Below are positions 7,331 through 13,232 of a DNA stretch of 13,232 bases, piece by piece. The position numbers and the translations under genes are program-made. Within the stretch, counting starts at the first letter, position 1. Every line of letters begins with the position of its first letter. The notes under the pieces are model-generated. The model made no database searches and had not been told where the DNA came from. It saw only the letters and a program-made list of their open reading frames with translations. Source of the DNA: Comamonadaceae bacterium (GTDB lineage: Bacteria; Pseudomonadota; Gammaproteobacteria; Burkholderiales; Burkholderiaceae); NCBI GenBank assembly GCA_947484245.1, contig CANKOT010000066.1, forward strand, positions 1-13,232, in the 5' to 3' direction.

Positions 7331-7371
7331 GGCGTTTAAAAGCGTGAATGAAAATCATCAGGATCTCAAAG

Positions 7372-7399
7372 CAACAAGGCCGCATGAGCGGCCCTGTTG
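7372..7399 (-). other. 12-bp hairpin between yidC and mnmE, without U-tract
   Basis: On the minus strand CAACAGGGCCGC pairs with GCGGCCTTGTTG around a TCAT loop. There are twelve pairs, one of them a G-U wobble that becomes an A-C mismatch on the plus strand, so the structure favours minus-strand RNA. CTTTGAG follows instead of a run of T. It starts about 30 bases after the yidC stop. It may act as a partial terminator, attenuator or RNA-stability element between insertase and GTPase genes. Confidence 0.55.
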
Positions 7400-7429
7400 A
7401 AACGATTCAATCCTGTTGAAGGGTGGTGC

Positions 7430-9127
7430 TCAATTGAATTTTGGCAGATTGAACTGCGGTGGCACACCCATTCTGGTGTTGATGACCCACTGCTGCGCAA
7501 TCGACAAAATGTTGTTGGTAATCCAATACAGCACCAAGCCCGCGGGAAAGAAGAAGAACATCACGCTGAAAATCAAGGGCATGAACCACATCAATTTGGC
7601 TTGCATGGGATCTGGCGGAGCGGGGTTCAGGGCTGTTTGCAGCATCGTGGACAAAGTCATGATCACTGGCAAGATGAAATAAGGATCGGGCGCAGACAAG
7701 TCTTGAATCCAAGCGATCCACGGCGCATTTCGCATTTCAACGGAAGACAACAACACCCAATACAAAGCGATGAATACGGGAATTTGAACCATGATGGGGA
7801 AGCAACCGCCCATCGGGTTGACCTTCTCTTCGCGGTAAATGCGCATCATTTCCTGCTGCATTTGCTGGGGGTTGTCTTTAAGCCGCTCGCGCATTTCCAT
7901 GATGCGAGGGTTGATGGCTTTCATTTTGGCCATGCTGGAATAGGCCTTGGCATTGAGCCAATAGAAGGCCAGCTTGAGCAAGAACACCAGCGCCACAATG
8001 GCCCAACCCCAGTTTTGCAAGAAGCTGAAGAGTCGGTCAAGCAACCAGTAAAGTGGTTTTGCCAAGACCGTCAGCCAGCCGTAGTCTTTGACCAACTCCA
8101 AGCCGGGCGCTAAAGCTTCTAGTATTTTTTCTTCTTGCGGGCCTACAAAAAGTGTGACGTCCATGGTTTTGCTTTGACCCGCAGCGACTTCATTGAAGGG
8201 TGTGATCATGCCAACGGCGTACAAATTGGTATCCACTTTTCGGGCAAAGTTTTCGCGAGAAGTGTTTTCAGGCAGCAACCAAGCCGATGCAAAGTAGTGC
8301 TGCACCATGGCCACATATCCTTGCTGGCTGGTTTTCTCAAAATCGGCTTTGCTTTTCTCGATGTCGGAGAACTCAATCTTTTGGTATTTTTTTGCATCGG
8401 TGTAAACAGCGGGCCCCGTGAAGGTCATGTAAAAAGAGGACTCACCTTCAGGTTTGTTGCCATCACGCACGAGCTGCACATACAACTGCGGATTTGCAGC
8501 CACTGTGCCTGTATTGACAACTTTGTGTGAAACTTTCAACGCATAGTTGCCGCGGGTCAATGTGTATGTTTTGACCAATTTCAAGCCACCCGTATCGGCA
8601 GATTCAAAGGTCAAGACCAGTTCATTTTGGCCGGCTTTGAGCTCACGCTCGCCCGTGAATTTCATGGGTGTTTTGTGCGAAGCAAAAGGGCCACCGATCA
8701 AGCCTGTTTGCGCCAAATAGACGCGAGCCTTGCTTTCGTCCAGCAACACAAAAGGTTTTTGACTGTCTGAAAGTTCGCCAAACTTCAAGAATTCGGAACG
8801 TACCAGCGAGCCACCTTCTGTGTCAAAGCTTAGTTTTAAAACATCGGTAGTGACTTCAATCCGTTCGTGGGGTGTGGCAACTGGCGCGTTTGCAGAAACG
8901 GGTACTTGTGAGGGCCCAGCTGCAAGGTTAACAACAGCATTGGGCACTGTCGCAACGGGCACATCTTTGGCTGCAGAAGACGCTGCCACGGGCTTCTCAG
9001 CGGTTGCAGCAGGGGGCGCAGGAAAGAACGTGGCTTTGTTTCCGTTGTAAACCTGCCATTGGTCCCACAGCAAAACCATGGAGAAGCCAAAAATGACCCA
9101 TAAAAAGGTGCGGCGAATATCGTTCAT
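7430..9127 (-). CDS. yidC: Membrane protein insertase YidC
   Basis: YidC inserts and folds inner-membrane proteins, alone or with SecYEG. The 565-residue protein has an N-terminal transmembrane helix (about 7-21), a Pro/Ala-rich linker (36-85), a large periplasmic beta domain (about 90-330), then the conserved insertase core: hydrophobic helices near 355-392, 442-462, 482-500 and 512-548, with the coiled cytoplasmic loop NAKAYSSMAKMKAINPRI (392-409) and VNPMGGCFPIMVQIPVF (436-452). Lys385 occupies the position of the groove arginine (Arg366 in E. coli by my alignment), a conservative change that keeps the positive charge. The C-terminus is short and ends LPKFN. Its ATG overlaps the yidD stop by four bases (ATGA), so translation is probably coupled. 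No usable Shine-Dalgarno is obvious. Confidence 0.97.
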   Translation of the reverse strand: MNDIRRTFLWVIFGFSMVLLWDQWQVYNGNKATFFPAPPAATAEKPVAASSAAKDVPVATVPNAVVNLAAGPSQVPVSANAPVATPHERIEVTTDVLKLSFDTEGGSLVRSEFLKFGELSDSQKPFVLLDESKARVYLAQTGLIGGPFASHKTPMKFTGERELKAGQNELVLTFESADTGGLKLVKTYTLTRGNYALKVSHKVVNTGTVAANPQLYVQLVRDGNKPEGESSFYMTFTGPAVYTDAKKYQKIEFSDIEKSKADFEKTSQQGYVAMVQHYFASAWLLPENTSRENFARKVDTNLYAVGMITPFNEVAAGQSKTMDVTLFVGPQEEKILEALAPGLELVKDYGWLTVLAKPLYWLLDRLFSFLQNWGWAIVALVFLLKLAFYWLNAKAYSSMAKMKAINPRIMEMRERLKDNPQQMQQEMMRIYREEKVNPMGGCFPIMVQIPVFIALYWVLLSSVEMRNAPWIAWIQDLSAPDPYFILPVIMTLSTMLQTALNPAPPDPMQAKLMWFMPLIFSVMFFFFPAGLVLYWITNNILSIAQQWVINTRMGVPPQFNLPKFN

Positions 9128-9408
9128 GGAGACTTTTTCGAAGAGGTATGAGTTAACGGGTGATGCAATAAACGCGAAAGCCAGTGCGGTGCCTGTTCTG
9201 GCACCGGATCATGGCCACCATTGCACCAAGGGTGGCAACGGCCTAGGCGTTTGAGGGTGAGATAACTGCCAACACCTGCGCCATGTTGCTTTAAAGCATC
9301 TAAGGCATAGAGGGAACAAGTGGGCTCAAACCGACATGCTGATCCTAACCAAGCGCTGAGAAAAAGGCGATAGCCTTTCACAATGCCGATCAATAGCTGT
9401 TGGATCAT
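9124..9408 (-). CDS. yidD: Membrane protein insertion efficiency factor YidD
   Basis: YidD is a small membrane-associated protein that aids YidC-dependent insertion. This copy has 94 residues. An amphipathic N-terminal helix (MIQQLLIGIVKGYRLFLS) is followed by the family core: SACRFEPTCSLYALDAL (23-39), LTLKRLGRCHPWCNGGHDPVP (50-70). Cys25, Cys31 and Cys58 are the conserved cysteines; Cys62 is an extra one. It overlaps both neighbours by four bases (ATGA with rnpA at 9405-9408 and with yidC at 9124-9127), so the three genes form a tightly coupled translation unit. Confidence 0.96.
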   Translation of the reverse strand: MIQQLLIGIVKGYRLFLSAWLGSACRFEPTCSLYALDALKQHGAGVGSYLTLKRLGRCHPWCNGGHDPVPEQAPHWLSRLLHHPLTHTSSKKSP

Positions 9409-9818
9409 GGCTTTTGGGTCGCGCGTTCAAACAACTGGACCAATTCAAGCCGAACAGCTTGCTTGAGCAGGGTGGAGGTGGCGCTGATAAATTGTTGTCG
9501 GTCAAAGCCCGAGCGAAGCCGAACCACGTGGGCGGCGCAGGGAAGCTGAACTTCAAATTGTGCGCTGACGGTGTAAATCTGGCGCTTGATGGTGTTGCGT
9601 GTAACGGCACGTCGCGCCCAACGCTTGGGCACCATCGCGCCAAGCCAAACCGCTGGGGGATGAAACAAAGAGAGAGAAGGGTCGCGCGCAAGGCCTGTAG
9701 AGACCGAATCGCCTGAATCAAGCAGGTTCAAACGATGCAAAGCGAAATGAGGCGTGCGAGATACCGTGCCGCCTGAAAGGGCGGCTTGGAATTGAGGGCG
9801 GGTTTTTAAACGCTGCAC
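9405..9818 (-). CDS. rnpA: Ribonuclease P protein component
   Basis: RnpA is the basic protein subunit of RNase P, which with the RNA subunit trims 5' leaders from precursor tRNAs. It has 137 residues, longer than the roughly 119 of E. coli because of an insertion around 31-53 before VWLGAMVPKRWARRAV. The RNA-binding RNR helix is present as RNTIKR (74-79). The N-terminus, RLKTRPQFQAALSGGTVSRTPHFALH, is typical of Comamonadaceae as I recall them. The start is a GTG at 9818; no in-frame ATG fits. Little Shine-Dalgarno is visible ahead of it. It lies 53 bases after rpmH, with a 9-bp hairpin at the rpmH end, and its stop overlaps yidD by four bases. Confidence 0.94.
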   Translation of the reverse strand: MQRLKTRPQFQAALSGGTVSRTPHFALHRLNLLDSGDSVSTGLARDPSLSLFHPPAVWLGAMVPKRWARRAVTRNTIKRQIYTVSAQFEVQLPCAAHVVRLRSGFDRQQFISATSTLLKQAVRLELVQLFERATQKP

Positions 9819-9847
9819 ACCACTGCCGAGTCATTGGGTCGCTCAGC

Positions 9848-9872
9848 AGCCAAGCCAATCAAGGGCTTGGCT
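9848..9872 (-). other. Perfect 9-bp hairpin at the 3' end of rpmH
   Basis: AGCCAAGCC (9848-9856) pairs perfectly with GGCTTGGCT (9864-9872) around a seven-base loop. The stem begins in the last base of the rpmH stop codon and ends 30 bases before the rnpA start. There is no T-run, so complete termination is unlikely. It may set the ratio of abundant L34 to scarce RNase P protein by attenuation or RNA processing (inference). Confidence 0.5.
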
Positions 9873-10006
9873 CAAGCGGCCAGGCGTTTACGGCCTTTGG
9901 CGCGGCGGGCATTGATCACAGCACGACCACCACGGGTTTTCATGCGAACCAAAAAGCCGTGTGTTCGCGCGCGGCGTGTTTTAGAGGGTTGGTAGGTGCG
10001 TTTCAT
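9872..10006 (-). CDS. rpmH: 50S ribosomal protein L34
   Basis: The 44-residue protein starts [18 protein letters not shown] and ends KGRKRLAA, with the middle [18 protein letters not shown]. This matches bacterial L34 over its entire length and has the normal size. L34 is a very basic protein that binds 23S rRNA in the large subunit. It is first in the run rpmH-rnpA-yidD-yidC-mnmE and is divergent from dnaA, the standard arrangement near many bacterial origins. A well-formed promoter ends about 30 bases upstream. Confidence 0.98.
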   Translation of the reverse strand: MKRTYQPSKTRRARTHGFLVRMKTRGGRAVINARRAKGRKRLAA

Positions 10007-10036
10007 TTGAGTCAGTTATTTTTGGGGAAGCCGGCG

Positions 10037-10065
10037 ATTATCGCAAACTTTACAGGGGCTGGCAA
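10037..10065 (-). promoter_or_regulatory. Sigma-70 type promoter of rpmH
   Basis: On the minus strand TTGCCA (-35, 10065-10060) and GATAAT (-10, 10042-10037) are separated by exactly 17 bases. Each hexamer differs from consensus at one or two positions. Transcription would start near 10030, giving a leader of about 25 bases before the rpmH ATG. This is the best promoter in the window and should drive the entire rpmH cluster. Confidence 0.75.
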
Positions 10066-10150
10066 ACCCTTGGTCCGAAGATCTTTGAAAAAAACAGCCC
10101 AGCGCATTGAAAAATCTGGTTTATGATCCCCCCAAGCCCCCTAATTTGCA

Positions 10151-10159
10151 TGTGGATAA
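10151..10159 (-). promoter_or_regulatory. Perfect DnaA box
   Basis: TGTGGATAA on the plus strand is the exact reverse complement of the consensus TTATCCACA. It lies 66 bases before the dnaA start codon. It could serve origin recognition, autorepression of dnaA, or both. Confidence 0.85.
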
Positions 10160-10161
10160 AC

Positions 10162-10170
10162 TCTTGATAA
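10162..10170 (-). promoter_or_regulatory. Degenerate DnaA box next to the perfect box
   Basis: TCTTGATAA matches 7 of 9 positions of TGTGGATAA in the same orientation, with an 11-base centre-to-centre spacing from the perfect box, about one helical turn. That phasing fits cooperative DnaA binding but could be chance. Confidence 0.35.
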
Positions 10171-10199
10171 TTTACTTTTTAGCCGAATGAATCTTCAAT

Positions 10200-10208
10200 C
10201 TGTCCACA
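10200..10208 (+). promoter_or_regulatory. Degenerate DnaA box just before dnaA
   Basis: CTGTCCACA matches 7 of 9 positions of TTATCCACA, in the orientation opposite to the perfect box. It lies 16 bases before the dnaA ATG, where bound DnaA could block expression. Confidence 0.35.
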
Positions 10209-10224
10209 AATTAGGCGCGGTCCA

Positions 10225-11625
10225 ATGAGCAGCGGCCAACACCCCGCCGATGCAGACGATGCAGGCCAGGCTCTCTGGCAAGTTTGTCTCGATGAGTTGG
10301 CTCAGGAAATCCCAGAGCAACAGTTCAATACGTGGATCAAACCCCTCACGGCACAGGTTGCAGACGACCTGTCCAAAGTCACTTTGTTCGTGGCCAATCG
10401 GTTTAAGTTGGACTGGATTCGGGCGCAATACAGCGCCAAATTGGCCGATATTTTGTCCAGGCTGCATGGACAAAAAATACAAATTGAGTTAGCACTCGCT
10501 ACCAGAGAAGCCCCATCTAAAACAGCATTTCCAATGGCGAAGTCGGCCCTAGAGGCGCGTCCTGAAAGTACGGATTCCGTCGAAGACGCGCAGTCAGATG
10601 CGCGCCGGCACCGGTTGAACGCAGCGCTCACCTTCGAAACCTTGGTTGAAGGCTCGGCCAACCGCATGGCCCGAGCGGCCGCCATGCATGTGGCCACCAT
10701 GCCGGGACATTTGTACAACCCCTTGTTTATCTATGGAGGCGTGGGTTTGGGCAAGACCCACTTAGTGCATGCAGTGGGCAATAAGTTGCTCGCAGACAGG
10801 CCCGATGCCAAAGTTCTCTACATTCATGCTGAGCAATTTGTGTCAGATGTGGTTAAAGCGTACCAACGTAAAACATTTGACGAGTTCAAGCACCGATATC
10901 ACTCGCTTGATTTGCTGCTGATTGACGATGTGCAGTTCTTTGCCAACAAAGACCGCACTCAAGAAGAATTCTTCAACGCCTTTGAAGCGCTGCTGGCCAA
11001 AAAATCGCACATTGTGATGACCAGCGACACCTACCCCAAAGGTTTGGCAGATATTCACGAGCGCCTGGTTTCACGCTTTGACTCAGGCTTGACGGTGGCC
11101 ATCGAGCCGCCCGAGCTCGAAATGAGGGTTGCCATCTTGATCAACAAGGCTGTCAGCGAGGGCAGCGTCATGCCTGAAGAGGTGGCCTTCTTTGTGGCCA
11201 AAAATGTGCGCTCCAACGTCCGCGAGTTGGAAGGCGCTTTGCGTAAAATTTTGGCCTACTCGCGCTTCAACCAAAAAGAAATTTCCATCCAGTTGGCGCG
11301 CGAAGCCCTGCGCGATTTGTTGTCGATTCAAAACCGTCAAATCAGCGTTGAAAATATCCAAAAAACGGTGGCCGATTACTACAAGATCAAGGTCGCCGAC
11401 ATGTATTCCAAAAAGCGCCCGGCCAGCATTGCCAGACCGCGTCAGATTGCCATGTATTTGGCCAAAGAATTGACCCAAAAGAGCTTGCCTGAAATTGGCG
11501 AGTTGTTTGGTGGTCGCGATCACACCACGGTTTTGCATGCCGTTCGCAAAATCAGTGCTGAGCGCCAGCAATTGACCGAGTTGAACCAGCAATTGCACGT
11601 TTTGGAGCAAACCCTCAAAGGCTAG
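10225..11625 (+). CDS. dnaA: Chromosomal replication initiator protein DnaA
   Basis: DnaA is the AAA+ ATPase that binds DnaA boxes and melts the origin. The 466-residue protein has domain I (about 14-88, with [25 protein letters not shown]), a short linker domain II (about 89-133), the AAA+ domain III (about 134-350) and the DNA-binding domain IV (about 370-466). Walker A is GGVGLGKT (171-178), Walker B LLIDDV (231-236), sensor I lies in MTSD (265-268), the Arg-finger segment is IHERLVSRF (Arg284), and sensor II is VRELEGAL (332-339). The DnaA signature [15 protein letters not shown] (429-443) is intact. The ATG at 10225 gives the full domain I; only a weak purine-rich AGGCGCGG precedes it. 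dnaN follows after 193 bases. Confidence 0.98.
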   Translation: MSSGQHPADADDAGQALWQVCLDELAQEIPEQQFNTWIKPLTAQVADDLSKVTLFVANRFKLDWIRAQYSAKLADILSRLHGQKIQIELALATREAPSKTAFPMAKSALEARPESTDSVEDAQSDARRHRLNAALTFETLVEGSANRMARAAAMHVATMPGHLYNPLFIYGGVGLGKTHLVHAVGNKLLADRPDAKVLYIHAEQFVSDVVKAYQRKTFDEFKHRYHSLDLLLIDDVQFFANKDRTQEEFFNAFEALLAKKSHIVMTSDTYPKGLADIHERLVSRFDSGLTVAIEPPELEMRVAILINKAVSEGSVMPEEVAFFVAKNVRSNVRELEGALRKILAYSRFNQKEISIQLAREALRDLLSIQNRQISVENIQKTVADYYKIKVADMYSKKRPASIARPRQIAMYLAKELTQKSLPEIGELFGGRDHTTVLHAVRKISAERQQLTELNQQLHVLEQTLKG

Positions 11626-11723
11626 CGCACGCTCGATCGCGCAACTGATTTTGCAGGCTCACCAGAACGCTCAAAAAGGGTCTGAATCTGGGGTGGTATC
11701 AGCCCCCTCCAAAGAATGCTGAA

Positions 11724-11752
11724 TTAAGGCGACCCAAAGCCCGTTTTAAGGC
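11724..11752 (+). repeat. Pair of TTAAGGC direct repeats in the dnaA-dnaN gap
   Basis: TTAAGGC occurs at 11724-11730 and 11746-11752, 22 bases apart (about two helical turns). The gap (11626-11818) holds no DnaA-box match that I can find and no convincing promoter or terminator. A compact GC inverted repeat, CGGGG-C-CCCCG, precedes the dnaN ribosome-binding site. The repeats could be an operator, or chance. Confidence 0.25.
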
Positions 11753-11818
11753 AAAAAATCAGCGAAAATCTAGGTGCGCCCGAATTCTAAACCGGGGCCC
11801 CCGAAAACAGAGGAAGAC

Positions 11819-12928
11819 ATGATCGTACTGAAGGCCACCCAAGACAAATTGCTGTCTGTTTTGCAATCCGTTTCTGGCATTGTGGAACGTCGTCACACAT
11901 TGCCTGTTTTGGCCAATGTGTTGATCCGCAAAACCGGTAAAGCACTGCAGTTGACCACCAGCGATCTGGAAATTCAAATTCGCACCACCGCTGAAATGGA
12001 TGGCGATGCAGGCGACTTCACCACCACGGTTGGTGCTCGCAAGCTGATCGACATTTTGCGCACCATGCCTTCCGATCAAACCGTCAGTTTGGAGTCCAGT
12101 CAAAGCAAATTGATTTTGAAGGGCGGCAAATCCAAATTCACCTTACAAACGTTGCCTGCCGAAGACTTCCCTTTGGTGCAAGAAGCCGCCAGCTTTGGCC
12201 CCGTTTTTAGCGTGCCACAAAAAACATTGAAGCAGTTGCTCAGCCAGGTGTCTTTTGCCATGGCCGTGCACGACATTCGTTACTACCTCAACGGCATTTT
12301 GTTTGTGGCCGAAGGCAAGCAGTTGTCTTTGGTGTCCACCGACGGTCACCGCTTGGCTTTTGCATCGGCCACCTTGGACACCGATGTGCCCAACAAACAA
12401 GAAGTGATTTTGCCGCGTAAAACCGTGCTCGAAATGCAGCGCTTGTTAAGCGACGCAGAGGGCGCCATCGACATGCAGTTTGCCAACAATCAAGCCAAGT
12501 TCAGTTTTGGCGGCATGGAGTTCGTGACCAAACTGGTTGAAGGCAAGTTCCCCGATTACAACCGCGTCATTCCCAAAGGCCACCGCAACAACCTCACGCT
12601 GGGCCGTCAAGCCTTGTTGTCTTGCTTGCAACGTAGCGCCATTCTCACCAGCGACAAGTTCAAAGGTGTTCGTCTGAATTTGGACCCTGGCACTTTGCGC
12701 GTAGCGTCTACCAATGCCGAGCAAGAAGAAGCCGTGGACGAACTCGACATTGATTACGCGGGTGACAGCATCGAAATTGGCTTTAACGTCACTTACATCA
12801 TCGATGTGCTGACCAACATGGGCCAAGACATGGTGCGCATTGATTTGGCCGATGCCAACAGCTCTGCACTCATCACCATTCCAGAAAACGCCCAGTTCAA
12901 ATATGTGGTGATGCCCATGCGCATTTAA
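11819..12928 (+). CDS. dnaN: DNA polymerase III subunit beta (sliding clamp)
   Basis: DnaN forms the homodimeric ring that tethers DNA polymerase III to DNA. It has 369 residues, the usual length, made of three clamp folds of about 120 residues each. Recognisable blocks are MIVLKATQDKLLSVLQ at the start, VSGIVERRHTLPVLANVLI (18-36), LVSTDGHRLA (about 177-186), FPDYNRVIP in the third domain and the C-terminal YVVMPMRI that helps form the partner-binding pocket. I chose the ATG at 11819 over an upstream in-frame start at 11774 because AGAGGAA (11809-11815) lies directly before it and MIVLKAT matches other clamps. It lies between dnaA and gyrB, the classic order, with no recF in between. Confidence 0.98.
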   Translation: MIVLKATQDKLLSVLQSVSGIVERRHTLPVLANVLIRKTGKALQLTTSDLEIQIRTTAEMDGDAGDFTTTVGARKLIDILRTMPSDQTVSLESSQSKLILKGGKSKFTLQTLPAEDFPLVQEAASFGPVFSVPQKTLKQLLSQVSFAMAVHDIRYYLNGILFVAEGKQLSLVSTDGHRLAFASATLDTDVPNKQEVILPRKTVLEMQRLLSDAEGAIDMQFANNQAKFSFGGMEFVTKLVEGKFPDYNRVIPKGHRNNLTLGRQALLSCLQRSAILTSDKFKGVRLNLDPGTLRVASTNAEQEEAVDELDIDYAGDSIEIGFNVTYIIDVLTNMGQDMVRIDLADANSSALITIPENAQFKYVVMPMRI

Positions 12929-12976
12929 GGCCAGCGCTGATTGAAGGTGAATCAAAGCACCCCAAGTAATGCCTTT

Positions 12977-13004
12977 CGAAACCCGCGTTGATTCGCGGGT
13001 TTCG
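12977..13004. terminator. Strong hairpin between dnaN and gyrB (terminator-like)
   Basis: CGAAACCCGCG (12977-12987) pairs perfectly with CGCGGGTTTCG (12994-13004) around a six-base loop, eleven pairs in all. Only three T occur in the 3' arm and GGCC follows, so the U-tract is poor. It sits 48 bases after the dnaN stop and 28 bases before the gyrB ATG. Partial termination, or a structure that shields the gyrB leader, are both possible. Confidence 0.55.
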
Positions 13005-13032
13005 GCCATTCGAGAGATTGAGAAAAGAAAAA

Positions 13033-13232
13033 ATGACCGAAGAAAACAAACCCTCTGTAGAAGAATTCACCACGCTGCAACCCACCATCGATACCAATCA
13101 AGCGGGTGCCTCTGAGGGTTATGGCGAGGGCTCAATCCAAATTTTGGAAGGCTTGGAAGCCGTTCGCAAGCGCCCTGGCATGTACATCGGCGATACGTCC
13201 GACGGTACCGGCCTGCACCACTTGGTGTTTGA
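13033..13232 (+). CDS. gyrB: DNA gyrase subunit B, N-terminal part (runs off window end)
   Basis: The ATG at 13033 opens a frame that stays open to the window end (66 complete codons). After a variable N-terminus ([20 protein letters not shown]) it reads [20 protein letters not shown] then [14 protein letters not shown], the highly conserved start of the GyrB GHKL ATPase domain. GyrB hydrolyses ATP to drive negative supercoiling by GyrA2B2. Gene order after dnaN distinguishes it from parE. The leader is A-rich (GAGAAAAGAAAAA), with GAGA as the only weak ribosome-binding match. Confidence 0.97.
   Translation, partial: MTEENKPSVEEFTTLQPTIDTNQAGASEGYGEGSIQILEGLEAVRKRPGMYIGDTSDGTGLHHLVF

Larger units (their letters stand above)
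10007..10224. other. rpmH-dnaA intergenic region, candidate oriC
   Basis: This 218-base divergent gap is the longest gene-free stretch. It holds the rpmH promoter, a perfect DnaA box, two degenerate boxes, two GATC sites (10080-10083 and 10125-10128) and an AT-rich stretch at about 10155-10183 beside the perfect box. The gene strand switch is centred here. Against it, only one strong box is visible, fewer than in well-studied origins. The elements might mainly serve DnaA autoregulation of dnaA. I see no convincing -35/-10 pair for dnaA itself. Confidence 0.5.

Noticed and set aside
7397..8113. 238-codon open frame on the plus strand opposite yidC
   Set aside because: It mirrors yidC codons, has His/Gln-rich composition with no recognisable domain, and covers the mnmE-yidC hairpin. 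yidC is unambiguous on the other strand.
10085..10135. Candidate dnaA promoters built on TTGAAA at 10085 or 10107
   Set aside because: Neither has an acceptable -10 hexamer at 16-18 bases. TATGAT at 10122 has no -35 partner.
11083..11610. 175-codon open frame on the minus strand opposite dnaA
   Set aside because: It is antisense to conserved AAA+ and DNA-binding coding sequence, with no domain and no ribosome-binding site.
11774..11818. Upstream extension of dnaN by 15 residues
   Set aside because: The added residues (Pro/Lys-rich) are unlike clamp N-termini, and a clear Shine-Dalgarno precedes the ATG at 11819.
12446..13009. 187-codon open frame on the minus strand opposite dnaN and the dnaN-gyrB hairpin
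   Set aside because: Its composition is that of a reverse-complemented conserved gene, and it runs through the hairpin region. No protein family is recognisable.
1..13232. Search for CRISPR arrays, transposases, prophage genes, toxin-antitoxin pairs, tRNA or rRNA
   Set aside because: Nothing matching was seen. All gaps are under 220 bases and all complete genes are core housekeeping or envelope functions.

Overview
The window looks like the replication-origin region of a betaproteobacterial chromosome, order Burkholderiales and most likely family Comamonadaceae (Limnohabitans/Rhodoferax/Polaromonas-like). This rests on the gene order rpmH-rnpA-yidD-yidC-mnmE diverging from dnaA-dnaN-gyrB, on protein sequences that read as betaproteobacterial (44-residue L34, long RnpA, YidC with Lys at the groove-arginine position), and on the moderate GC content. 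The genus is inferred from memory of these families and is not established.

Layout from left to right. Positions 1-308 hold the C-terminal end of an RRM-type RNA-binding protein with a long Gly/Arg/Tyr tail. It ends at a double hairpin that includes a bidirectional terminator. Positions 385-3423, minus strand, form a lipopolysaccharide-precursor cluster transcribed kdsD > kdsC > lptC > SDR oxidoreductase. KdsD and KdsC supply the Kdo pathway, and LptC belongs to the LPS export bridge. Positions 3504-4076, plus strand, carry apt (adenine salvage), divergent from kdsD and convergent with the next gene. Positions 4108-10006, minus strand, run rpmH > rnpA > yidD > yidC > mnmE > ABC exporter: ribosomal protein L34, RNase P protein, membrane insertion factor and insertase, tRNA wobble-uridine modification GTPase, and a fused ABC exporter of unknown substrate. 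Positions 10007-10224 are the divergent rpmH/dnaA intergenic region, with a good rpmH promoter, one perfect DnaA box and two degenerate ones, so it is the best oriC candidate here. Positions 10225-13232, plus strand, carry dnaA, dnaN and the start of gyrB, which runs off the end.

Genes left of the dnaA intergenic region are nearly all on the minus strand and those right of it on the plus strand. They are therefore co-directional with forks leaving an origin at about 10.1 kb. Only apt and the RRM gene at the far left break this pattern.

No CRISPR array, transposon, prophage, toxin-antitoxin or defence system, tRNA or rRNA was found. All gene-free gaps are under 220 bp. No wholly new system is visible. 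The points worth a second look are regulatory and structural: several hairpins between co-oriented genes that lack U-tracts, a recurrent Shine-Dalgarno-poor start context, a possible leaderless kdsD, lptC separated from lptA, and the low-complexity RRM tail.
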